Assembly: GCF_000715075.1 (NCBI RefSeq) | Contig: NC_134082.1 | Coordinates: forward strand, 187,787,948-187,851,947 | Direction: 5' to 3' | DNA length: 64,000 bases | DNA from: Nicotiana tabacum | Taxonomy: Eukaryota; Streptophyta; Magnoliopsida; Solanales; Solanaceae | Shown: positions 56,860 through 64,000 of the stretch, piece after piece | Numbering within the stretch: position 1 is the stretch's first letter | Layout of the letters: each line of letters starts with the position of its first letter | Translations under genes and position numbers: made by a program | Notes under the pieces: model-generated | Told to the model about the DNA's origin: nothing | Seen by the model: only the letters and a program-made list of their open reading frames with translations | Databases searched by the model: none

Positions 56860-57962
56860 TCATACATAATATCTCTTAACTGGGTCAGAATTGATAGCCA
56901 TGTCGATGTATTTTTCTTCGACATCTGTTAAACATAAAGCACCATTGGACAACACTCTGGTTACAATGAATGGCCCTTGCCAATTCGAGGCAAACTTGTC
57001 TTTTGCCTCAGCCTGATGTGGAAGGATGCGTTTCAGCACTTGCTGGCCCACTTCAAACTTCCGGGGACGCACCTTTTTGTTGTATGCTCTTGCCATTCTC
57101 TTTTGATATAACTGGCCATGACACAAAGCTACCAATCTTTTTTCATCAATCAAGTTCAACTGCTCCAGACGAGTTTTGACCCACTCATCATCATCAATCT
57201 CAGCTTTAGCGACAATCCGAAGGTCGGGATTTCAACTTCTGCAGGTATCACGGCTTTAGTTCCATATACCAACAAATAAGGAGTTGACCCTACTGAAGTA
57301 CGGACAGTAGTGCGATAACCCAGCAATGCAAATGGTAATTTTTCATGCCATTGCCTAGAACCTTCTACCATTTTCCGAAGTATCTTCTTTATGTTTTTGT
57401 TGGCTGCCTCAATTGCACCATTCGCCTTAGGACGATATGGGGTGGAATTGCGGTGTGTAATCTTAAACTGTTGACACACCTCTTTCATCAAATTGCTGTT
57501 AAGATTAGCACCATTATCCGTGATGATTACCTTTGGGATTCCAAATCGACATATGACATTTGAGTGAACAAAATCGACCACTACTTTCTTGGTCACAGAT
57601 TTGAAAGTTTTGGCCTCAACCCATTTGGTAAAATAATCAATGGCTACCAGAATGAACCTATGCCCGTTGGATGCTGCTGGCTCAATTGGTCCAATGATAT
57701 CCATGCCCCAAGCGATGAAGGGCCATGACGCTGACATTGTGTGCAATTCCGATGGTGGAGAATAAATCAGATCTCCGTGTATCTGGCACTGATGACATTT
57801 GCGCACAAAACCGATACAATCTCGCTCCATGGTGAGCCAATAATAACCTGCTCGGAGAATTTTCTTCGCCAGCACATATCCGCTCATATGTGGTCCACAG
57901 ACTCCTAAATGTACTTCGGACATGACAACCATAGCCTGTCTAGCATCTATGCATCTTAACAA
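56860..57962 (-). pseudogene. Integrase of element D, frameshifted
   Basis: From the right: zinc-binding region (SEVHLGVCGPHMSGYVLAKK ... VRKCHQCQ, about 57,790-57,910), then the DDE core with WGMDIIGPI, ITDNGANLNS and ANGAIEAANKNIKKIL, and YRTTVRTSVGSTPYLLVYGT (57156-57962). A frameshift near 57,220 separates it from the C-terminal part NLIDEKRLVALCHGQLYQKR to FASNWQGPFIVTRVLSNGAL (56860-57159). It has no chromodomain, consistent with the Tat lineage. It would insert element DNA in the nucleus. Confidence 0.85.
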
Positions 57963-57980
57963 TCCCAGGTCTGGTGTTCT

Positions 57981-58760
57981 TTAATACAGAACTCCTCCAC
58001 TCAAGAAAAATCCACTTGTCAACCGTCGAATTGTTCTCTTTTGATCCCCCGTGGCTTGCACTGGGTATATTCCCATTCTGATGTATTCCTTGATATCATG
58101 GAACCACGGTTCGCCATCCAATTCTTCTTCAATCATGTTGCAGTAAGCATGCTGATCTAGTACTTGAATATGCAAAGGATCGACATAGGCTTTGTCCGGA
58201 TGGTGCATCATTGATGCTAGGGTAACCAAAGCATCGGCGACCTCATTATGGACCCTTGGAATATGCATGAACTCCACTGATCTAAACCGTTGGCAAAGAT
58301 CATGTAAGAATTGTCGGTATGGTATGAGCTTTAGATCTCGCGTTTCCCATTCTCCTTGAATTTGATGTACCAGAAGGTCTGAGTCTTCCAAGACCAAGAC
58401 TTCCTGGACATCCATGTCCGCAGCTAACCTTAAACCCAAAATGCATGTTTCGTACTCAGCCATATTGTTGGTACAATAAAAACGAAGCTGAGCCGTAACA
58501 TGATAGTGATGCCCTGTTTCAGAAATAAGCACAACTCCTATTCCGACTCCTTTCATGTTAGCAGCCCCATCAAAGAAAAGTTTCCACCCTGGTTTTTCGG
58601 CCTGTTCTAGTTCATCAATATGCATCACCTCTTCATCAGGAAAATAAGTCCTCAGTGGCTCATACTCTTCATCGACTGGGTTCTCGGCCAAATGATCGGC
58701 CAATGCTTGGGCTTTCATCGCAGTCCGAGTCACATAGATTATGTCAAACTCTGTGAGCAA
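57981..58760 (-). pseudogene. Second (archaeal-type) RNase H of element D
   Basis: An open frame with the RNase H fold: WKLFFDGAANMKGVGIGVVL (first Asp), NNMAEYETCILGLRLAADMD (Glu), LVLEDSDLLVHQIQGEWETR (Asp) and HIPRVHNEVADALVTLAS (last Asp). All four expected acidic residues are visible. A domain of this kind between RNase H and integrase is the hallmark of Tat-lineage elements. Two stops just upstream (about 58,763-58,783) cut it off from the first RNase H. Confidence 0.85.
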
Positions 58761-58781
58761 AATCTGCTATTTTGCAAGTCT

Positions 58782-60339
58782 TCATGTCGGCATAGGCTTT
58801 TGAAAGATATACTTCAATGGATCCAAGCGCGAAATGAGGTAAGTAGTGTAGGATGACAAATAATGTTTCAACTTCTGTGCCACCCAAGTTAGGGCGCAAC
58901 ATGTCTTTTCCAAGTGAGTGTACTTAACCTCATAAGCTGTGAACTTCTTGCTAAGATAGTAGATGGCATGTTCTTTCCTGCCAGTGACATCATGCTTCCC
59001 CAGTACACAACCAAATGAATTCTCCAAGACTGTCAAGTAAAGAATCAAGGGTCTCCCTAGTTCTGGCAGAACCAGCACAGGTGGGTTTGTCAAGTATCCC
59101 TTTATCTCGTCGAATGCTTCCTGACACTCATCAGTCCACTTGACCGCAGCGTCCTTCTTCAGCAACTTGAAAATAGGCTCGCAAGTCGTCGTGAGCTGAG
59201 CGATAAACCTGCTGATATAGTTCAACCTTCCTAACAGACTCATCACTTTAGTCTTGCTCCTCGGAGGGGGCAATTCTTGTATGGCTTTGATCTTTGACGG
59301 GTCCAACTCGATGCCTCGCCAACTGACTATGAATCCCAACAGTTTTTCGGATGGAACACCAAATGTACACTTGGCGGGGTTAAGCTTGAGGTTGTACCTG
59401 CGAAGCCTCTAGAAGAATTTCCTCAAATCCCTGACATGGTCGGCCTGATGCTTTGATTTTATGATCACATCATTTACATATACCTCAATCTCCTTGTGTA
59501 TCATATCATGAAACACAGTAGTCATTGCCCTCATATAGGTTGCCCCAGCATTCTTCAAACCAAATGGCATTACCTGGTAGCAATAAGTTCCCCAAGGTGT
59601 GATGAATGTCGTCTTTTCTGCATCTTCTTCATCCATTAGAATCTGATGATACCCAGCATAGCAATCCACAAAAGATCCGATCTCACGCTTGGCACAATTA
59701 TCGATAAAAATATGGATATTAGGTAGTAGGAAGTTATCCTTCGGACTTGCTTTGTTGAGATTGAGGTAATCGAGGCATACTTTGATCTTGCCATCCTTCT
59801 TCGGCACAGACACGACATTAGCCAACCAAACAGGATATCGGGTGACCTGGATAACCTTTGCATCCAACTGTTTGGTAACTTCTTTTTTAATCTTCACACT
59901 CATATCAGTTTTGAATTTCCTCAACTTTTGCTTGACGGGAAGGAGCGCTGGATCAGTGGGCAATTTGTGGACCACTAAATCAGTGCTTAAACCCAGCATG
60001 TCGTCATATGACCACGTAAAAACATCCCTGTGCTCGATGAGTGCTTTGACTAACTCCTCCCGGATTTCTGGCTTAAGGTGGACACTTATTTTAGTCTCTC
60101 GGATATTGTCTGCGTCCCCTAAATTGACGGCTTCTGTGTCATTCAAATTTGGTTTGGTTTTTTCTTCGAAGTGAATTAACTCCTTACTAATTTCTTCGAA
60201 GGCTTCATCCTCATCATCATATTTTGATTCGTAATCGCAATCTACTTCTTGAACTATCATTTCGGAATCAGATTGATTTTTAAGACTGGGCTGAGAATTC
60301 TTTATGCACGCCATGTCATTAAGACCAGTATAAAGAGAA
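58782..60339 (-). pseudogene. Reverse transcriptase and RNase H of element D, broken
   Basis: The N-terminal part is acidic (EVDCDYESKYDDEDEAFEEI, about 60,200). RT motifs follow: YPVWLANVVSVPKKDGKIKV, CLDYLNLNKASPKDNF, FVDCYAGYHQILMDEEDAEK and VMPFGLKNAGATYMRAM. The catalytic pair reads YVND at 59469-59480 in place of YVDD, so it would be dead. A stop follows RDLRKFF (59,409). The frame then resumes with LLGFIVSWRGIELDPSKIKA and the first RNase H, FTAYEVKYTHLEKTCCALTW (58782-59339). Confidence 0.85.
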
Positions 60340-60528
60340 CTGTACAGAAAAAGAAAAGAAGAAAACAAAATTAAAATAAAATAAGGAATGAAGAAGAAAC
60401 TTTTTTATTTTATTGAATTACGGGATAACAAGGTTTCACACTTTGATGAACACAACAAAAATAAAAGAAATCTGGACTACAACCCTGGAATAATCCAGAA
60501 AACAGGAAGGAAAATCAGAGCCAACTAC
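60340..60528 (-). other. Probable intron between protease/G-patch and RT of element D
   Basis: Between the G-patch frame and RT lies an AT-rich stretch with stops. On the minus strand it begins GTAGTTGGC after cttg and ends in a pyrimidine-rich tract ttttctttttctgtacag. Ogre elements of the Tat lineage are known to carry an intron that separates gag-protease from RT-integrase. The splice sites here are inferred by eye. Confidence 0.4.
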
Positions 60529-60539
60529 CAAGACTCCTT

Positions 60540-61166
60540 CTAAATGGGAAAAGGAGTAGCCATCCAATTGTTGATTTTTGCCTTTGGCCCCACAAACTGC
60601 ACATCCGCCTTGCTGGACCCCTCTCCAACTTCTACCATGTTGATTTCGGTGAATAATCTCTTAAAGCCTTCATTTAAGTCTCCATCTGCACCAATCAATG
60701 GCCCTGTAATCTTGGACAACAATTGCTTTTTGATGCTCGGCCTGACAAAAGTTCTGGACAGGCGTGGGATTGGCTTGGGAAGGACCCAGACTCTTTTCTT
60801 CAACTTGCGGGCCCATCTCACATCCGCCACTGTAGGCTTGAACCCCATTCCAAAGGTATCCAAATTTTTGGGCAAAGAAACCAGTTGAACAATACCCTGA
60901 AGATCAGCCCCTAAACCTTTGCCTGGCACAAACCCGTTTTTCAACATCTCCGAGGCTACCATGATAGTTGCAGCTGCTATTTTGGGAAGTGGGATGCTTT
61001 CACCCTCGGGAACTTTGTCCACTGAAATCATATCGAAAACCTGGTAAAACCACGACCCCTTGTCATCATCAGTCTCTATGAAGGGTACAATGACATCACT
61101 TACGGCGCTTGTATTGTCTTCCCCGTGTACTACAATCTCTTGCCTATCCCATTCGAATTTGACCAT
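60540..61166 (-). pseudogene. G-patch-like domain of element D polyprotein
   Basis: An open frame with EMLKNGFVPGKGLGADLQGI at about 60,890-60,945, a G-patch-like glycine-rich motif. Basic sequence follows (WARKLKKRVWVLPKPIPRL). It starts VKFEWDRQEIVVHGEDNTS, directly after the protease with one stop between (about 61,213). G-patch motifs after the protease are found in some plant Ty3/Gypsy elements and in certain retroviruses. Role uncertain, perhaps RNA binding. Confidence 0.65.
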
Positions 61167-61211
61167 CTGATGTAGTGTAGAAGTAACTGCTTTGGCGGCG
61201 TGGATCCAGGG

Positions 61212-62054
61212 TCACCCCAACAGAAGATTATATGACACTGCCACATCTAACACTTGAAACTCCATGGTGAACTCGACCGGACCAATTGTTAATTCAAGTA
61301 TGATGTCACCCACTGTGTCTGTACCACCACCATCAAACCCTCGAACATAGATGTTGTTCTTGTGAATTCTGTCACCATCGACCTTCAGTTTGTTCAAGGT
61401 GGTCAAAGGACAGATATTGGCACTGGACCCATTATCAATCAGTACTCGAGTGACTACTGAGTCTTCACACTTCACAGTCAAATAGAGGGCTCTATTATGT
61501 TCTGTACCCTCCACGGGCAACTCATCGTCTGAAAAGGTGACCCTGTTGACCTCGAAAATCTTGTTTGCTATTTTCTCCAGATGGTTCACAGAGATCTTGT
61601 CCGGAACATGGGCTTCGTTCAGAATTTTCGTCAATACCTGGCGATGCTCATCTGAATGGATCAACAAGGATAACAATGAGATCTGTGCCGGGGTCTTCCT
61701 CAACTGCTCCACAATGGAGTAATCTTGTGCCTTCATTTTCTTTAAAAATTCTTCCGCCTCTTCCTCGGTAACTAGATTCTTTGTTGCCACATGATTGGCC
61801 CTTTTTAACTCTAAGGGAGCAAAACACCTTCCCGAACGAGTTAGACCTTGGGCTTCATACACTTCTCCTTTGACTTCTTTCCCTTTGTAAATCACCGTCA
61901 CTCGTTCATAATTCCAAGGAACAGCCTTGTTGTTGATCACTGGAAGCTGAGTTACCGGTTTTGTAATGACAGGCTCTGTGCGAGCACCCTTCACAACCAC
62001 AACAGGTTTACTTGCAACCCCTGGCACTACCACTTTAGTTTTCTCTAGTTTCAC
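61212..62054 (-). pseudogene. Protease region of element D
   Basis: A frame of about 280 codons ends in a retropepsin-like domain: VTRVLIDNGSSANICPLTTL at about 61,400-61,450 (active site in DNGS form, usual in this lineage) and VLDVAVSYNLLLG at 61,215. A stop replaces the next codon before PWIHAAKAV. The N-terminal part (YEAQGLTRSGRCFAPLELKR, EEAEEFLKKMKAQDYSIVEQ) is the linker from gag. Confidence 0.8.
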
Positions 62055-62140
62055 TGCAACAATGCTTTACGACCCTCTCTCAGCTACCACAGTTGGATTA
62101 TCATCTACCTCTCTCAACTGGACCACTGATTTCCCACTGA

Positions 62141-63942
62141 TTACTTTTCCCTTTGAGCTGGTTTCGCTGGAATCATCATTACCGTCTGTGAGGGCTTCTT
62201 GGGCTCCCCCTCTTTGTGTATCAACTCAATCATGTGTGTCTCATGGTGAGCTGGCAGTGGATTCTGATTAATATTTGGTGCTTCTGGGGCTTGAACCTCG
62301 ATCCGATGAGTATCGATAAGCTCTTGCACAGCTGTTTTCAGCTTCCAACATTTCTCTGTATCATGCCCTGGGGCCCCTGAACAGTACTCACAACTCACCG
62401 AGTGGTCAAGATTTCTAGGGGGAGGGTTTGGCATTTTAGGCTCAATTGGATTCAACATGCCCAACTGCCTCAATCTGTGGAAAAGTCTGGTATATGATTC
62501 CCCCAGTGGAGTGAAAGTCTTTTGCTTCTGTGGCCTCTCATTCTTGAGGGTCGGGCTTGATCGGAAACCTGTCCCGGGGGGATTTCTGTAGGCCCTTGGG
62601 AGTGGATATGTGTTTTGTGGAGCTGAGTATGGATTTTGTGGAAATGGCGCACGCCATGGCGCGTGTGCCGGAGTTTGGGTATAGGTTTGTGCATGATGGA
62701 CGAAAAAATGGGGATCTGGCGGTGGATAGTAATGTTGTGGAGGGCTATATGGAGTATGGGGTAATTTTAGTGGTAGGATCGTGGTTGGATATAGTAGGGT
62801 GACGGGCCTCTAGATCCGAACCAGGCTTCGGACTCAACAGTCGTGACATCTTCTTTCTTCTTCTTCCCAAGTATACCCCCAGTGCCGCTTTGGATGGCCT
62901 GAGTGGTCGCCTTGATCGCTGAATAGCTCATGATTTTGTTGGATTTAAGCCCCTCCTCGACCATGCCTCCCATTTTTACAACCTCGTTAAAAGACTTGCC
63001 AATTGCGAATACCAAATGACCAAAGTAAGTTGGCTCCAGAGCCTGCAAAAAGTAATCAACCATCTCGCTCTCTTTCATTGGGGGATCTACCCTTGCTGCT
63101 TGCTCCCTCCACCGGAACCCATACTCTCTAAAACTTTCACTGTGCTTCTTTTCCAGTTTGGTCAAGGACAGTCGGTCTGGAATGATCTCAAGATTATATT
63201 GAAAGTGACAAGTGAATACTTGGGCCAAATCATCCCAGGTGTACCACCTGTTATGATCTTGCCTGGTGTACCATTCTAGCGTCGATCCACTCAAACTTTG
63301 GCTGAAATACGCCATTAGTAATTCATCTCTTCCGCCCGCTCCCCTCATCTTGCTACAAAAACCTCTCAGATGAGCCACCGGATCGCCGTGTCCGTTGTAC
63401 AAGTCGAACTTGGGCATTTTGAACCCTGCCGGTAGTTGTACATTCAGGAATAAACACAGATCTTTGTAAGCCACGCTTACCTGACCTCCTAGCCCTCTCA
63501 TATCCCTGAAGGATTGCTCTATGCTTTTCATTTTTCTGAACATCTCTTCCTGTTCAGGATTTCTGGCCGGTTTTTCTGCTTTCTCCGGTAGGTCAGAATG
63601 TTGATCATATGGATAGGTTTCGGGTGCTTTGAAGGTGAGCTCCGAGGGATAATACTGGTTGTCCTGAGCTTGGCACACAGGTTCGCTCGGGGATTTATGG
63701 AGTGCAGCTGGTGGAGATGCCACAAAGACAGGGTTGATTGGCGGAGGAGGGTATGGAACTGATTTTGGTGGTGAAGCTTGTGGCGTATGAGAAGTAGTGC
63801 CATGGTAGTGTTGATAAATGGGAAAACCTGGATCGGTGGCGGGATGATCCTGAGACTGAGCTAATGGTGGGGTAAGGGCCGGGTTAGCAGGGTAAGCTGG
63901 CGGTGATTGCCCTTTGGACCAGGCCTGGTACATTTCGGCCAT
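62141..63942 (-). pseudogene. Gag of element D, broken
   Basis: The frame at 62767-63942 starts within gag (MAEMYQAWSKGQSPPAY), directly after an in-frame stop at about 63,943-63,945. It shows the gag core: GFKMPKFDLYNGHGDPVAHL, YFSQSLSGSTLEWYTRQDHN, FREYGFRWREQAARVDPPMK. A zinc knuckle CEYCSGAPGHDTEKCWKLK (C-X2-C-X5-H-X4-C) is at about 62,330-62,390. Stops and a frameshift lie between 62,473 and 62,767. The true start is right of the window. Pro-rich sequence fills the N-terminal 100 residues. Confidence 0.85.
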
Positions 63943-64000
63943 CTGTTACTTAAACTTGAGCATCTTCTCTTTTATTTTATAGACGTCCAACTCCTCTACC

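Larger units (their letters stand above)
50722..64000 (-). mobile_element. Element D: Tat-lineage Ty3/Gypsy retrotransposon, runs off right edge
   Basis: Minus-strand order from the right edge: gag, protease, G-patch, probable intron, RT, RNase H, second archaeal-type RNase H, integrase, long 3' region with tandem repeats, polypurine tract, 3' LTR. The second RNase H and the 3' repeat region mark the Tat lineage. Over 13 kb are visible and the 5' LTR lies beyond 64,000. Every domain carries stops or frameshifts. The left flank is CTCAT (50717-50721); the right flank is outside the window. Confidence 0.85.

Noticed and set aside
1..64000. A new multi-gene host system or gene cluster
   Set aside because: Apart from the SKP1-like pair and a decayed GRF-type gene I find no host genes; everything else with coding character is retroelement or transposase sequence.

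Overview
This is a plant nuclear window, most likely from a nightshade (Solanaceae; Nicotiana, Solanum or Capsicum would all fit). The basis is the mix of large Ty3/Gypsy elements, an RTE-type LINE, a tRNA-derived SINE, a hAT element and plant-type SKP1-like genes with AT-rich, TATA-box promoters. The genus is an inference from the general look of the repeats and was not tested by a search. About two thirds of the window is retrotransposon, mostly nested and decayed.

Left part (1-22,010). A + strand Tat-type Ty3/Gypsy element ends here: noncoding 3' region with a ~51-bp tandem repeat, polypurine tract, and LTR at 2,720-5,375. It interrupts the reverse transcriptase (RT) of an older minus-strand Ty3/Gypsy element A. 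A's protease active-site region is in turn split by a complete minus-strand chromovirus (element B, 6,568-17,190, two ~2.7-kb LTRs, tRNA-iMet primer site, chromodomain). A resumes with gag, primer site and a 328-bp LTR (18,478-18,805). A 5'-truncated minus-strand RTE-type LINE follows (about 19,245-22,010).

Middle (22,011-41,800). After a probable solo LTR comes an odd composite (24,507-33,025): a minus-strand chromovirus 3' LTR, then integrase, RNase H and RT, joined to a second LTR of the same family in the opposite orientation. Near-identical 5-bp flanks (CTATT/CTATA) lie outside. Next are AT-rich noncoding DNA with microsatellites and a 77-bp hairpin, a Tat-type solo LTR with a 5-bp target duplication (37,106-39,587), and a Helitron-type 3' terminus at 40,638.

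Host-gene island (41,800-50,700). This holds the only recognisable host genes: two SKP1-like genes, tandemly duplicated with their promoters. The downstream copy (46,598-47,053, 151 aa) is intact. The upstream copy is broken by a 321-bp solo LTR with target duplication, and its promoter carries a 1.25-kb hAT-type element with a perfect 8-bp target duplication that the sister promoter lacks. A SINE, a candidate TIR element full of TGATACAA-type words, a decayed GRF-zinc-finger gene and the C-terminal part of a MULE transposase also lie here.

Right part (50,722-64,000). A large minus-strand Tat-lineage element D was inserted at the SWIM zinc-finger motif of that MULE transposase. In genomic order it shows the 3' LTR, polypurine tract, a 52-bp tandem-repeat region, integrase, a second (archaeal-type) RNase H, RNase H, RT, a probable intron, G-patch, protease and gag. 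It runs off the right edge. Every retroelement coding region in the window carries stops or frameshifts. Three of the RTs have lost one aspartate of the catalytic pair by a D-to-N change.
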